A stretch of 64,000 nt of DNA from Phallusia mammillata (GCA_003260075.1 QLIY01000076.1:14895-78894), one strand, 5' to 3'. Counted from the stretch's first letter, positions 11,517 to 24,284 are shown. Program-made: numbers and translations. Notes: generated by a model from the sequence alone, not told the origin.

Positions 11517-13825
11517 CGTATCTGTCGATGGTGATTGTGAGCTTAAACAGCTTCATCAGAAAGATAAGGCACCACCTCCCTTAAGCAAGCTTCCTAATTG
11601 AATAATAATATCGGATTCATCCCACAAGCATTGGTGAAACACACTGGTATACATGCTCTAATTGACACGTTTTGGTCTCTTGAAGATGAAAGTCGCTGAT
11701 CCCGGTTCTTCAAACACAAGGTTCCTTTTTGCTTGTCTAAAATACCCCTCTCTAATTCCTCTAATAAAACTCAATTGCCATTACATCATGGTGATAAAAC
11801 AAATTCAGAAAGATTTTCATTTAAGTCTCTGGTGAGCTCCCACCACATAACGCTTCATAATACGGTCTAGCTGCAGCGCGTTTGTCGTTTAGTCTTGATT
11901 CACAAATTGTGCAATCCGTTATTTTGCGCTCCATAACGCAACTATTTCCAGCTTGGTTGTTCAGTGCAATTGTATCGTTATGCGTTTTTTCAGCTAGTAA
12001 AATAAAGTCAACTTTACAAATTTATAAAAGTACTTTCACTATAAATGTTACGTATCTAGTAAGAAGAAGTGGATTTAAACCGTACATACGAGTTTGTGAC
12101 AGCAAATGCAAATTTGGTGTTTCTGGAAAATATCGCCGCGTTGACACATAGGTTGGGCCTGACGCAAAAGCGATGCCCACATAAGCAAAGATTGTACGAT
12201 ACTTTGATGACAAAGATTGTACTTTATGATTATGAAGCTGTAGGGGATGATGCGTCAGTCTGTTCGTTTCGTAACCTGTTTTTTTTTTCACTCATGCACA
12301 TAAACTGGAGTTTCACAACTTATTCTTAGGTCATACAGTTTCAGAGTTAATCGAAATACATGCTTAGAAATCAAATATATCGTTTGTCGTGTTTATAGTT
12401 GGATTCACGATTCAATAACGAAATGTTAACCTAAACCTAAGACAATGATAAGTTTGTTAAACAACCTTCCCAAGGCGAACCAAAAAATGCTACTCGTATT
12501 TACACTTTGAACCCATGCATCGAAAATTCCGGGTGCAAAAGGGGTATCAACACCGATCAAAGACAATTAAACTGCATCAAGAAATTTGTGACAAATGAAA
12601 GCAAAAGCATACAGGGGCTTCCTAAGGTTTCAAAAAGTGCTGTGCCTGCTTTTTTTTATTTATGAAATACACGCTGCCAGAAGTTAACTGATGAACTGCG
12701 TCTTAACTATCTTCTTAAAGCAGGAGCCGGTAAAGATTTCTATCAAAAACTTGATGGTTTGCTAAGAAAACAACACCCTTGTAAGTTGATTGTGCGGTGT
12801 GATTAGCATACTTCGTGACAGGGAACAGAAACAAGTATCCATGAAAAACAAGTTTATGTCGCTGTATATGGACTAATTGCGTGCACATATGGACACAGCA
12901 TTTAACGAAGCACTATCACTCAACAAAATTGACGCGTTGCAAAAAAAGTGTCAGATTACACAAGTGTAATAACGAACACAGATTTCCCTTAACAAGTCAA
13001 GTTGGTGTTCCAGTTGGTAATGATAACGGATCAGCAAGAACACGCTTATCGGCTTATCTTTTTATCACAAAGAGTGATAGGTCAAGGACAAGAGGCTGAA
13101 TTCAAAAACAGAAACGTTCAGGCTACGTGGGCAAACGACCCTAATCAAACATAAACACCCGATGTCTGTTTTTGTTGGTTGCCTGTAAAGACATGTTTGA
13201 TGTTAGTGACTATAAACGCCCGGTGTTTCTTAAAACCTTTCCATCGGTTTTCTTCAGCAGGAAAGTAATTAAGTTTGCAAGGCCCCGTTGGTATGTTCAG
13301 GGGTTTTAAATGCTCACGAACAAACAAGTACAGAAAAATAAAGAAACCAACGCACTGGTCGTGACATATGACGTAATCCACTTTCGCACGCGACAAAGTG
13401 GAAATGACGCGAGAAAATGACGAAAGCAAAACTCGGGCTTTGCATGGTTTTGACAGCATGCAACACACGATATTTCTGCTGCTTCAAATGCCAAAATCTA
13501 CGCCCCTGTGACCTTCAAGAACTTCGACAAAAGTGCGTATCAAAGAAATAAAGTAGGACAAAGTTGACAGAGATGACCAAAAATCAAATGCGTTTTCGTT
13601 CCGCAAAATGTTTCTTTTTTTGTAAATACTTTGGTCTGTAATGTAGTGTGTTCTCTGGCATTGCTCTTCTGTGCAAACATTTGTTAAGAGTAGGCACTAG
13701 GTACCGAACAAAAGCACAAGGAAAAAATTACGTGACAGTCGTATGTCATAAGGCAGTAGCAGTACCATTGACGAAAGTACACAATTGTGCGTTGATTTGT
13801 TTCACTTCTTGCCAAACGTTAGTTG
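8831..13825. other. No gene recognised
   Basis: Short open frames only, none with a domain or splice pattern I can support. The stretch is AT-rich and includes a 50-base poly-C run at 11462-11511. Confidence 0.55.
11462..11511. repeat. 50-base poly-C run
   Basis: Uninterrupted C50. Unlike the ~10-base runs elsewhere, I see no duplicated flank, so it may be a genuine homopolymer or a filled gap. Confidence 0.85.
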
Positions 13826-14127
13826 CAATACGTGAATGTGGCATTAAACACAGGAAACGACCATTAGTCAATACATTCTGATAATTGCGGAATTGAAACG
13901 GAACGCCTGATTATTTTAATGGCTGATGTCACTATTAATTAAAAAAACCTAAAAGCCTGCCTAAAAATATCCCCCCCCCCTGCAATACGTGAATGTGGCA
14001 TTAAACACAGGAAACGACCATTAGTCAACACATTCTGATAATTGTGGAATTGAAACGGAACGCCTGATTATTTTGATGGCTGTTGTCACTATTAATTAAA
14101 AAACCTAAAAGCCTGCCTAAAAATAAG
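13826..14127. repeat. Direct duplication around a C10 run
   Basis: About 143 bases starting TGCAATACGTGAATG (13826-13968) recur after C10 (13971-13980) at 13981-14127 with only a few substitutions and one A-run length change. Confidence 0.85.
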
Positions 14128-14420
14128 TGACAAGATCATGGTTAAGATAATTAAGAGTTCACACAAACCGTAAAACTTCAAAAGGTAGCAAAACAAACAT
14201 TTTAGCCAAGTTTGTAAAATTATCATCGCTTCTATACCTTATCAACAAGTCAACGTTTCGCTATTTGCAGCCTGTGGTAATACGTTTTGAAGTATAGTGA
14301 TTTACGTTTTTAACGTCTATTCATATCAACAAATTGAAAATAGCAAGAATGTTCGTTATCTTCTGTATGCAGAGGAAGTTGGAGATACTTCACAAAAATC
14401 CAGTGTGACAATATCTTCAG

Positions 14421-14575
14421 GTTTTGAACACATGCTGTTCCAGATGCTACATCACACTGATAAAAAAAATGACTTAAACGCAGTGCTCTCGCCTGCCCCC
14501 CCCCCCTTTTGAACACATGCTGTTCCAGATGCTACATCACACTGATAAAAAAAAATGACTTAAACGCAGTGCTCC
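14421..14575. repeat. Direct duplication around a C10 run
   Basis: The block starting TTTTGAACACATGCTG at 14421 is repeated from 14506 after C10 at 14496-14505. The second copy continues into new sequence beyond 14575. Confidence 0.8.
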
Positions 14576-14951
14576 TGTCCGTACCGTAGTTTGTGAAGCA
14601 CTTTGTCTTGCCTCATTCGCCTGTCGAGTCACGAATTTATCCCATTTCACACACATAGTCTTGAACTCAGAAGTTCAAACCTTCCCCTTGACGTAATAAG
14701 CTCGTCACGCCCGCCCTTCGCGTGTTGGGGCGGTAAAAGAAGCGTTCGACGAAAAAGCGCAGGCGCATTGGTCACTTATCACGTTGTAGTTTAGTTCGTA
14801 AAACTTCGTGGCTTGTTTTAATGAGATGAGGAACTCGTTTTGCACTTGTTGGGTTTGTGGACGAAAGTTCGTGATAAAAACAGTTTAATTGTTGGCAAGG
14901 GCATTCAGGGACATGTAGAAACCCTTTTGTCAAAGGTTCCCAATTAGATTT

Positions 14952-15553
14952 ATTTTTACCTTTCTTGGGTAAATTTGACATGCTTTTTGGAATATTTTTT
15001 TTGTACCTTTAAGACAGTGGTTCTCAAAGTATGGGTCGCGACCCAAACATGGGTCGCACAGGGTAAAAAAATGGGTCGCGCACACAATAGCCTTCCCACT
15101 ATACTGTTTCGCACACGGCGATTGTAACGTCATAGCACGGGAAATAATAGGATAAGTTAATCTTGCGTTAACTGAACTTGGCCATGTGACAGTTAGCGTT
15201 AGAGTATGAGTAATTATTCGTACAAGGAAATAAAATACATTTTTTGTTGTTTGAGGCTTGGGTCGTGAGGTGTTTATAAGACTCAGATTTGGGTCGCGTT
15301 CAAAAAAGTTTGAGAACCACTGCTTTAAGAGAAAGATGAATAACCTGGTATTCCACATTGTTTTCTACGCTAACAACACACTGTTAACAAATCCACTGCT
15401 AAAATCGACCCCCCCCCCTTTTTACCTTTCTTGGGTAAATTTGACATGCTTTTTGGAATATTTTTTATACCTTTAAGAGAAAGATGAATAACCTGGTATT
15501 CCATATTGTTTTCTACGCTAACAACACACTGTTAACAAATCCACTGCTAAAAA
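14952..15553. repeat. Direct duplication around a C10 run, with a transposon in one copy only
   Basis: Copy 1 (14952-15406) and copy 2 (15419-15553) are colinear, joined by C10 at 15409-15418. Copy 1 contains a 308-bp hAT-type insertion that copy 2 lacks. Confidence 0.9.
15015..15322. mobile_element. hAT-type non-autonomous element (308 bp) with 8-bp target duplication
   Basis: Inverted termini CAGTGGTTCTCAAAGT and GTTTGAGAACCACTG, flanked by perfect 8-bp repeats CTTTAAGA at 15007-15014 and 15323-15330. Internal GGGTCGCG motifs are repeated near both ends. No coding capacity. The duplicated copy of the surrounding sequence has a single CTTTAAGA at 15471-15478, the empty site. Confidence 0.92.
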
Positions 15554-15635
15554 CGGTTGTACGTTTTGCGTGGTTGTTAAAGATAACGTACGGCTAAAGT
15601 TTATCATCCAAAACGACAAAAAAATCAGAACTCAA

Positions 15636-15875
15636 AACGTTTGAATCACAATTTACAATTAGAATTATCCACCTGTTCAAAGTTTGATAGTATGCCATAA
15701 ATGTCACAAAGCATCGCATCATGGCGCAACTGTAAAAGAGGCACCAGTTACCCCCCCCCCAACGTTTGAATCACAATTTACAATTAGAATTATCCACCTG
15801 TTCAAAGTGTGATAGTATGCCATAAATGTCACAAAGCATCGCATCATTGCGCAACTGTAAAAGAGGCACCAGTTA
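15636..15875. repeat. Direct duplication around a C10 run
   Basis: About 115 bases up to 15750 (ACGTTTGAATCACAATTTAC onward) recur at 15761-15875 after C10 at 15751-15760, with about two substitutions. Confidence 0.85.
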
Positions 15876-16037
15876 CAGATCTGATAGCATAAACGATTCC
15901 AAATGTTGTGTTTGCAAACTTGACGACAATCAATAAGAGCTGCCAAAATGTCATCCACATAATTGACAGCCCACTACGTCCCAATCCTTCACGTTTTGCT
16001 ATCTCACGGCTGATCACGAAAAAGGCCCGAATCCGCG

Positions 16038-16112
16038 TATAAATTTAAGAATACTGGTGAAAGGCAAAAGAGATTCAGTAAGAGGGCACTGGCTGCAGAA
16101 AACGGCTGCAAA
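16038..16112 (+). promoter_or_regulatory. Candidate core promoter and leader exon of the lipocalin gene
   Basis: TATAAA at 16038-16043, then a short possible leader ending at an AA|GTAAGT donor after 16112. The next acceptor-like AG is just before the ATG at 16561. This fits a short untranslated first exon; transcription start is not shown by the sequence. Confidence 0.4.
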
Positions 16113-16560
16113 GTAAGTTGACAGTTTTAGCTCTGTTTTATTTGTCTATCAAAATGAAAAATATTAGCACATTAATATGGAGTATAAATTTGAAATGCAT
16201 ATATTTTAAAAGTAGGAGTTGTAAACCTATAATAAATGCCTATAATTAAATTTAAAAAACCAGTTTTCAAAACAGCAAGAAAATGAGTGTCAGTTTGGAA
16301 TACGGTTATATAAATCAATTACAAAATATCCGATGATCTTAGTTAAGACTCGGACAACAACCTAAACAAATAAAACACTTTAGAAACTGAATACTTTATT
16401 GTCAACTGCAGGCGCCCATAGATAACAGAATGTTTTAACTTTGTGTAAAACACTGACTTTAAGGTAACCTTTATCAATGCACTAGGGCAACATCAAAATA
16501 ACGAAGCGATTTTTCACATTTCAATATTTCATTTTTCTGAGATCCAGAATCAAACGCGAC

Positions 16561-19001
16561 ATGGATTCAAGAGTGACGATATGTGCTATCTGTATTTGTT
16601 CGTTGTTTTTGGTTGCCCAATGCAGGCCAAATAAATTTCCCGTCATTGTGCGGTCATATTGTCCAGAGATCAAAGTGATGGAAAATCTTAACGTCAGCGC
16701 GGTAAGAAGTTATTTTGAAATTTTCACTTTGAAACGCTATGCGACTCAAATGTTGATTCATTGTAAATTTTTGTTACTAACAATAAACTATAAATAGATG
16801 AAAGATACAACTTACATAGATTTAGCTAAGATATAAATCCATAACTAAGGAGAAATCCTAGTACGCCCTGCCTGTTGAATATCGAATGCTTGGTGACCAG
16901 CTGATTCGGTATAACGCTTTCAAGGCCTGGCGTACTATGATTACACCGATTTATTTACAACCAGTCGAGTCAAATTAGCAAACCAAACTCATCCACTAGG
17001 CGATTTACGTAAGTATCTTGTTCAGCAAAACAACGAGTCAAAATTTAATCTGCGTGATCGTTTCATAAAATTTGTCATCTTTGAATGAATTTGTAAAACT
17101 TTAAGGACACCAAAAACATAGTTTATCGAGTCAAGCGTCAAGTTATTTTAATAATGCTATAAGTGTACTGGGTATGTTTGCCATAAGCGACTCCACAACC
17201 TGACGGGGTACGGTCTGGTACCTAACAAAGTAACGACAAGTAAGATGTTGTAGTTTTGTTATAAGCCCCATATTTTGACAGTTGGCTGGGAAATGGTACG
17301 AAATAGCAAGACACCCCAATCCATGGGAGAAAGGAAAATGCGTACAACTAAATCAGACCTACCACGAAAACGGCACCATGTTTATGCACTGGGAACAACT
17401 GATGTAAGAAAATAATTCATTTTGCAGATGTTTAACAAAGGTTCTTCATGGTGATTATAAGAATAATTACAACAATAAATCTATTTCGGGGACAAACGAA
17501 GACTCATAAAGTTAAAACTGTTAAAAAACCATAAAATAACTAGTCAAACTCATTTTCGGCTGAAGTTGGGGTTTTCAAACAAACAGTGGAATAACTGTAA
17601 AATCTTTGTGGTTTACCAATTCAAAAAATCTTCTGCAGTGTTTTCAATAACAACAACACCATACTATATGACGATGCCATAAGTAGAGGAGTTTCAAAGG
17701 ATGAAGCAGCAAGAATGTCTATTCTCTTTTCCAAACCTCGTGAGTATTTTCATTGATGGCAGCGACAAGCGTTTTACAAGAATTGATAGTTTTAGAAAAG
17801 TGTTAAAAAGAGTATGTCTGGTCTCAGCAATCCCGATTAACGACAAAGTTGTTTGCACAATTACAGCTATTCCTTATGATCAGCCATATTGGATTATCGA
17901 CACCGACTACAAGAATTACTACGTGGCCTATGCGTGCGGAAAATACTTTTTCTCCGATGTCAGACTAATTCGTAAGTAAAACTCACTGTTCGCCAATAAA
18001 GGAGCAAACGAAGCAACCCTTTTTTTACCTTGCGTTGTTGGTAGAATCGACCAGATTCGCATTTTTAATGTGTAGCAAGATAAAAAAAAACTTGCCGGAA
18101 TAAACTCTAAAACAGGGGTTCTTAACCAGGGGTGCGAGATTGTTCCTAGGGGGTGCGGGGATGCTAAATCATTAACGTTGGTTAGTTCTATTCTATATAA
18201 ATACAAAAACCCAGGGGTGCGAAAATTGATTGGTGATTTGAAAGGGGTGCAGCAAGGAAAAAGGAAAAAAAGAACCACTGTCCCCCAAAAAATACAAATA
18301 GTACAAATAGCAATGTACAGGTTTGTCACGGGCGTACAAAAAGACTCGGAGATCAATTGGCTACACATTTTTTTTACAGACTTGAACAGGCTTGGCTTAC
18401 ACGTAGAGTTTTCATGGATCATGTCGAGACGCCGAACTATGGAAGACTTCAGATATAATAATTTGAAGGTTGGTGGTATTAAGGGCGATTTGAAATTAGT
18501 TTTTGGGAAACTATTCTTAATCCGTGTAAATTAATTATGGGAATCATTCCATGTTCTATCACCATTGCAACGATTTACGACTTTCATTATATATAGCCTA
18601 TCACAAGTTGGGGAAATGTTTATGTATATATCAAAAGTTTGGAAAATGTATTTATTGTCTGGAAATAAACATTTCCTAAACTTATGAAACTGTTCTTTGG
18701 TAACAAATTCTTTACAAAAGTCACGTAAGTCAAATGTGTTGCTGTTCGTTAAACGGACAACAAAAAGCCACAACTTATTTTAGGCCCCCTGTCTAAAACT
18801 AGAATTTGCCCTCGTGCGCCATCTAGCGGTTCTTTATCATTACAGAGAAAGTTAAGAAAGGCGGGAGCCTTCATTCGGCTTATTATTCCAACACTTCAAG
18901 AAAACTGCGAAGAAGATTACAGAGACAACCCTCCAATCGTACCTGATCCAACGCCACACTCTTACCCACAACCTAAAGACAAAAACCAGACAATTGATTA
19001 G
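16561..19001 (+). CDS. Secreted lipocalin, apolipoprotein D-like
   Basis: Six exons with GT-AG introns: 16561-16701, 17282-17403, 17639-17739, 17801-17971, 18380-18468, 18846-19001; 259 codons, in frame throughout. Residues 1-21 are a signal peptide. The lipocalin GxW motif is GKWYEIA (50-56). Later exons give TDYKNYYVAYAC and HVEFSWIMSRRRT, the second and third conserved lipocalin regions. Cysteines in YCPEI, GKC, YAC and ENC sit where apolipoprotein D forms its two disulfides. Family role: extracellular binding and transport of small hydrophobic ligands; the ligand is unknown. It is longer than apolipoprotein D (about 189 residues), partly from a Pro-rich tail after the last Cys. The exon 4 start (17801, or 17813 in the same frame) and the weak exon 5 donor (AAG|GTTGGT) are the least certain points. 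A hAT-type element sits in the fourth intron. Confidence 0.85.
18113..18280. mobile_element. hAT-type non-autonomous element in lipocalin intron 4
   Basis: Begins CAGGGGTTCTTAACC and ends AAGAACCACTG, with internal GGGGTGCG motifs. It matches the element at 43105-43276 along its length. No clear target-site duplication remains, so it is probably older. Confidence 0.8.
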
Positions 19002-20750
19002 AAACCTAATGACACAAGCGCTGAAAAACACCTTTTTGTGTAATCTTTGTACAGACTCCACGATACTGTATAGTTCATGGCTTGTAGAAAGTAAAACGCG
19101 TGGTCTTTGAAAAGTGTTGGCTTACTTTATGGCTATGTTGAAATCACGGGACTTGGACGTACCCAACCCACAACTAACAAAATACTATTAAATGAATCAG
19201 CCTTTGTTTCAAACGTTATCGCTACTGCCAAGTACAACTTTGGGGGGGGGGGGGGCAAAAAACAGGTTCTGCCTTTTGCACAACCCTAAAACTACAAGAG
19301 AAGGCAATTACACACAAGGAACGAATCCAGCTACTACAAGATAAGTTTATTTCTCTCGGTAAAAAAAGTCGGAGCAGCAAAACTAATTTGAAATATTTGC
19401 CACGGAAACAGCAGCGCAACGATCGAACAAGTGCAATGACTTCTCGATTATACGGTTGCCTGGTGAACGGCATTACGAGTGTGAGAAATTCATGTACCAA
19501 ATTACACGATATTTTACCATTGCTTAAAATCGTGTTTTCAAAACGAAGCAACTTTAACATATTTTCCATTAAACTAGCACATTGGACAAATGAATTTTCT
19601 TTTTCGAATACTGCTCTCGTCGCATTTTTGTTCGTTATCATTACGAGTTATTTCCGTTTCCTTTCCCATTACAGCTTTTAAACGGGACAAAATGTTTGTT
19701 TTTAGAAAGGAAATAACGGTTGCTTGTCAGCCCTACGGGTGATCACGTTTTGCCACAAACAATAAAACACACGTTACGAGTCGCGACGTCACAGGTCTGA
19801 AGCGCTTCATGTATTGATTACGTAGCTCCGCGGTCCGGAAGACCGTTTCACAGCAAAAATAAATCAACTTTCAGCATTTTGTACATACAAGACATACATA
19901 CTTATACAACGAAATCATAGACAAATTATGGTCGAAGGCAAAAATATTCCAAAGTGGTTATGCGCTTATACAATTGCACCAGAAATCATTCGCTTAAAAA
20001 CGATGTTGGCTGATAAAACATCTCGCGTTGTAACAAAAGTATCATACATAACAATGTCGTAATGTATCATTTTCGTTTGACAACAAATAAAATATGTACA
20101 CTAATGTCCATCAGAGCTGGGGATTTTGTAACCAATAATATTTAGAAACTGCATTGCTGAGGCGAAGTGAAGCAGGCTTAAGGAAGAAAATCACAACATA
20201 AGTCACTAAAGCATTGTGTGAACATTCTTAGCAGTGCAATAAAAGCATGAGCAAAAACAAACACGCCAGTATAATATACTGATGTTTTTCCTCTGTTACT
20301 ATTGTTTAACATTGTTTTTAGACAAGCACTAAAAACTTACATACTTTACCATAAGAAAACTTTACCATTAACCATAAGAACTAAGGACTGTGACTAGGGT
20401 GAATTTCAGAGATAAACTCAAACGAGTTCAGACCAACACTAATTAACACATTATGTCATTTGCGACTGTAGGGAAATAATTGATGATTGCCATCCAAAGG
20501 TCATGTTAGTATAGTGGTGGTGGTGGTGGTATTGCAATCAAGCCACTTTCGCACAAGCAGAATTAATTCATGATTTATACATGTGAGTATTTTGTTTTAC
20601 ACTATTGTATAATCATTTATACATGCACATACAACTATTGTTGGAGCAACACAAAAATAAAACATATCAATGTGCAGTAAATAATGTAAATGTATGTAAA
20701 GAAGCAAACCAAACTGCCGCAGTTACTTTAACACTAACGTGCTGTTAGAC
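19002..20750. other. No gene recognised
   Basis: Contains a G-run at about 19242-19253 without an evident duplicated flank, and a short (GGT)n repeat at 20513-20530. Open frames around 19222-19681 show no domain. Confidence 0.55.
20513..20530. repeat. (GGT)n microsatellite
   Basis: About six tandem GTG/GGT units, downstream of the ceramide synthase gene. Confidence 0.85.
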
Positions 20751-20756
20751 TTTATT
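20751..20756 (-). promoter_or_regulatory. Candidate polyadenylation signal of the ceramide synthase gene
   Basis: TTTATT on the plus strand (AATAAA on minus), about 590 bases past the stop. Other A-rich candidates exist nearby. Confidence 0.35.
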
Positions 20757-21341
20757 GTATGAACAGGTCAGATTTGCTTGAAAAATTATCATGAACTTTT
20801 CTAAGTACAAACCAAGTGCACAATATAATCCATCAAACACTGGTGTGTATATGAATTGTTTGACAGCTTTTCAGGACTGAAACATCAAACACATAAACAA
20901 AGGGCATTGTCACATAACCCGATGCAAATATTTACTTTTCTGCAAACAGTTTTGTCATTAACATTCTCATAGAATAAGGGTATTTCGAAAGCAAGAAAAA
21001 CAGTCTGAGCAATAAAGGAGCATAAGATTCAAATTATTTTAAAGTTTTCTGCAAACTATTAAACAAATTATAGTTGTTTGAGGTAAACAAAACAACGAGG
21101 GTCCTTCTCCAAAATATTTCTTACATTTAGTAAACTGCATCTGACCAGAGGACTGCTAATTAAAAAAGGCTGCTATATATATATAAAATGTACAAACATA
21201 ACAGATGTTAATCCTGATCTTAGTGAATTTAAAATGTGAAAGAAGAAATGCTTCTGTAAGCATATTTTTGATAAAACTAGACAGTAGGTTCTATACATAA
21301 TAACTACAGTAAGCTGTTTATGGAAAGCCAAGAGATGGTGC

Positions 21342-22427
21342 TTATGAGTTTCCATTTTGTTTTTGGTGTTTGGATTCATCACCAGTACTAGCTTCTTCCA
21401 CATCACTGCGTGCATCTTTTTCCACTTTGCCAACAACCAGCATTCGAACAGCCATCCGTATGATGATTGCTGCCCAGAAAATGTGCAGCAGTTGCAAAAT
21501 CATCAGCAAAGCATTGAAAAAATAGTAACCCGGGTAAGGTCGAAACAGCCACATACTCTTTACCCAAGTAGTGTGAATAACCGAGTATGGGTACACAATA
21601 AGTCGAGATATGATAAACACTATTGCAAAAAGTGTAAATAAATTGTCTGCAACAGCGCTTTTCTTTGCATAAACAAAGCACTTTGCACCTTCCAAAATTA
21701 TATCTGACACATCATGAATGGCCATGACCAAACTTCCAACTCTGACAAAGTTAGCTACGTAAGAAAATAAAATTAAAAAGATGGTAGCCATATGGTGGAT
21801 CAGTTGTTCTGTAAAGTCTTTCCGCTTGACATCTCTCATGATAGAAAACAACAGCGATATGTAGAATCCACCTTCGAGCATGTAATAATAATACACTGAG
21901 TCCCACATAGTTTGTCTGGGATAGTCAACCCAACAGGCAAGGTTGTCCCAGAACCATGGGGCTTGAACCAATGTTACCATGCCAAATGTAAATGCAACAA
22001 GGTAAAAGAAACACCTCCAACTTGCTTCAGCGAATTTCTTGCGCAGCTGTGGTCTATCCATGTTGCGTCTTCTTCTAAACCATCGTTCAACTTCTCTGAT
22101 ACTCATATCCATTTGTTTCGCAATTCCTTCGACAGCTTTTTCCGTTGGATGCTTCGAAGATTTGTAAAACTTTTCCAGTCGTAAATTTGGCTCAGCAATA
22201 GTGCGCTTGACGTCATACACCCCCATCATACTCGCTAGAGGGTTGGACACAATGTGTTCAAATACAGATCGCATGATAAGTATACCAAGTGCATATACTG
22301 GCATGAGATAAAGGTCACTTGGTTTTGCATAGTGATATCCAGGTCTGTCTTCAAGGTCTTTAAATGAAACACCAACAGGTAACCAGAATCTGTCATTCCA
22401 GAACCACGACGAGAAGTTTTCAAACAT
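21342..22427 (-). CDS. Ceramide synthase (CerS2-like, homeobox plus TLC domain)
   Basis: 361 residues, one coding exon. The start at 22427 gives MFENFSSWFWNDRFWLP, which aligns with the N terminus of vertebrate ceramide synthases; an in-frame ATG at 22484 would span a splice acceptor (GGTTACAG, exon edge 22474) and is less likely. A Hox-like domain lies at about 72-127 (EVERWFRRRRNMDRP). The TLC domain (about 131-332) holds the Lag1 motif with the catalytic HH at 211-212 and HD at 238-239. The tail has KDARSDVEE (337-345), the phosphorylated acidic motif of CerS2-6. The enzyme N-acylates sphingoid bases with acyl-CoA in the ER membrane. Sequence detail favours the CerS2/3/4 group; acyl chain preference cannot be read from it. 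The N-terminal glycosylation sequon of mammalian CerS2 is absent. Confidence 0.93.
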   Translation of the reverse strand: MFENFSSWFWNDRFWLPVGVSFKDLEDRPGYHYAKPSDLYLMPVYALGILIMRSVFEHIVSNPLASMMGVYDVKRTIAEPNLRLEKFYKSSKHPTEKAVEGIAKQMDMSIREVERWFRRRRNMDRPQLRKKFAEASWRCFFYLVAFTFGMVTLVQAPWFWDNLACWVDYPRQTMWDSVYYYYMLEGGFYISLLFSIMRDVKRKDFTEQLIHHMATIFLILFSYVANFVRVGSLVMAIHDVSDIILEGAKCFVYAKKSAVADNLFTLFAIVFIISRLIVYPYSVIHTTWVKSMWLFRPYPGYYFFNALLMILQLLHIFWAAIIIRMAVRMLVVGKVEKDARSDVEEASTGDESKHQKQNGNS

Positions 22428-22474
22428 GATTGACAAAATAAACTTAGCAATGTACAAAAATATCAATGTGAAAG

Positions 22475-24284
22475 CTGTAACCAAAGATAATCAATACAAA
22501 CCATTACTATACACATAAAAATACATTTTTCTATGCAGAAAAACATATAAATACAAAGATATGAATAAGACCATCCTTTCCAAGAATTTATAAATCAGAT
22601 ATATACACATTTTCTTTTGAACAGAATCTGACAACACAATGGTCAAAACCTGATTATGACTTACTGCTGAAAAGTGCTTGTTGGGAACTTTAATATGGTA
22701 CAATGCACAGCTCCTGCTTGTCTGATAGCATGACTGGTTTCAAAACGGTTTATGTATGTATATTACAAAAGAATACATGAAACAGTATTTTTAACCTTTT
22801 GTATTTATATTACACATTATGCCTACAGCTCAAGTTCAGGTAATAATATATTTAAACTGCTAACTTGTAATTATTGGTACTTCTGTTCTACCAAATTATA
22901 CATTGCTGATTTCGTTTGGTGATTATAAATCTCATAGCAAAGCTTTATATTACGCCTAATACTTACACTAGCCAAAATGAATGCTCCCCATTGTTTCACT
23001 AAGCTGCTACCAAATCTTCTCATGCACAATGAACCCTATCCCTATCTTTGTTACTCATCTTTTTGTATACCTACACATTACCAGACTTTGAAAACAAAAG
23101 CGGTACTTTTCTTAAATGAGAAACAAGTAAGGCTATTGGTAATTTTGCTGACAATGTGTATAGTGAATAATTCACGATGACTGATCAAGTTTCTGTTTAT
23201 TAGCATATTAAAATACTCCGTTTTCCACTACTTTCATCATTTTTTCTGTTTTAACTTTAGTGTCCACTCTCTTACTGCCTAAAAGTGTTGTTTTTTTATT
23301 GTTACATCACTTTGCTCATCTACTTACAAGAGGATAGATATCCAACTTCAATTTTCAAAAATCGCTATGTTGAACAGTATGAACATTGAACACTACGAAA
23401 AAAAAATTCAAATGATACCTTCAATCTGCACAGAAACTGTCGATGTAGTTGAAAACACTGGTACACTTTCTAATTCCAACTTGAAGACAGATAAATAGAC
23501 AAATCTACAGCCCTTTCGGTGTTAACTGATAAATATGAAATACGAAACGTTTCTTTCAACGACTTTTTTCGTTTGTGAAAAAATTTTCGACATTCTAAAA
23601 CGAATGACCTTTGACCTATCAAAAAACATTTCTGAAAAATATAAGTCAGAAGATTTTCCAAGTGATCACAAACCTTAAACAAGTCGATCTTCTTTTAAAA
23701 AAATGTATAACATCTATTCTTAAACAATTGCTTATTCCCAAAAATTCAAGCCCAGTTTTTCCATTTCATAGATTAATGCAAAGACAGAGACCCACCAGAG
23801 CGGAACGAACAATCTACTTTAGGCAATTCTTTCAAAGTCATTTTCAAAATCTAACTGAAGTATGTCAAATGTAATGTTTATTTTGTAAAAACGCGAAAGC
23901 CAACATCATGTGGCTTAATATGACAAGTGGAGTTAAAACACAAACGCCACAAGTAACAAAGAGAATACAAACGAATGTTTCGAATATTTGAGGCACCGGC
24001 ACAAGCCATTTTTGGAGGTGGAACTCCTGGTAATACGTTGGAATTAAAAAAACCCACAAATGTTGTTGTTGTTGTGTCTTCAAAAACGTTCAATTTCCTA
24101 ATATTGGTATCCAGTTTCAAAAGTTTGGAGATCTGTAAGCACCCTGTACAAAAACTTAGATGCATGTTACACACATAACGAAATAGTGAATCAAGAATAA
24201 ATAATTTGCTTTTGAGCTCAAATGCTGGTTTCAGGATATTTTTTCAGAGATTAGAGGCACATCTAGTCGTCTTTGTAACGCCAA
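22475..24284. other. No coding gene recognised; 5' flank of ceramide synthase and 3' flank of the 22-exon gene
   Basis: The plus-strand open frame at 23611-23874 has no recognisable domain. A minus-strand AATAAA (plus TTTATT, 23877-23882) could end the 22-exon gene, about 400 bases past its stop. A (TTG)n run lies near 24060. Confidence 0.5.

Noticed and set aside
9109..13500. Scattered short open frames (60-107 codons) as possible genes
   Set aside because: No domain, no repeated protein pattern, and no donor/acceptor arrangement that links them; lengths are what chance gives in AT-rich DNA.
21342..22484. Ceramide synthase start at 22484 (380 residues)
   Set aside because: The first ATG overlaps a likely splice acceptor (GGTTACAG); the ATG at 22427 gives an N terminus matching the family.
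23611..23874. Plus-strand open frame as a possible exon
   Set aside because: 87 codons with no recognisable domain, no neighbour exons and no conserved motif; left as non-coding.
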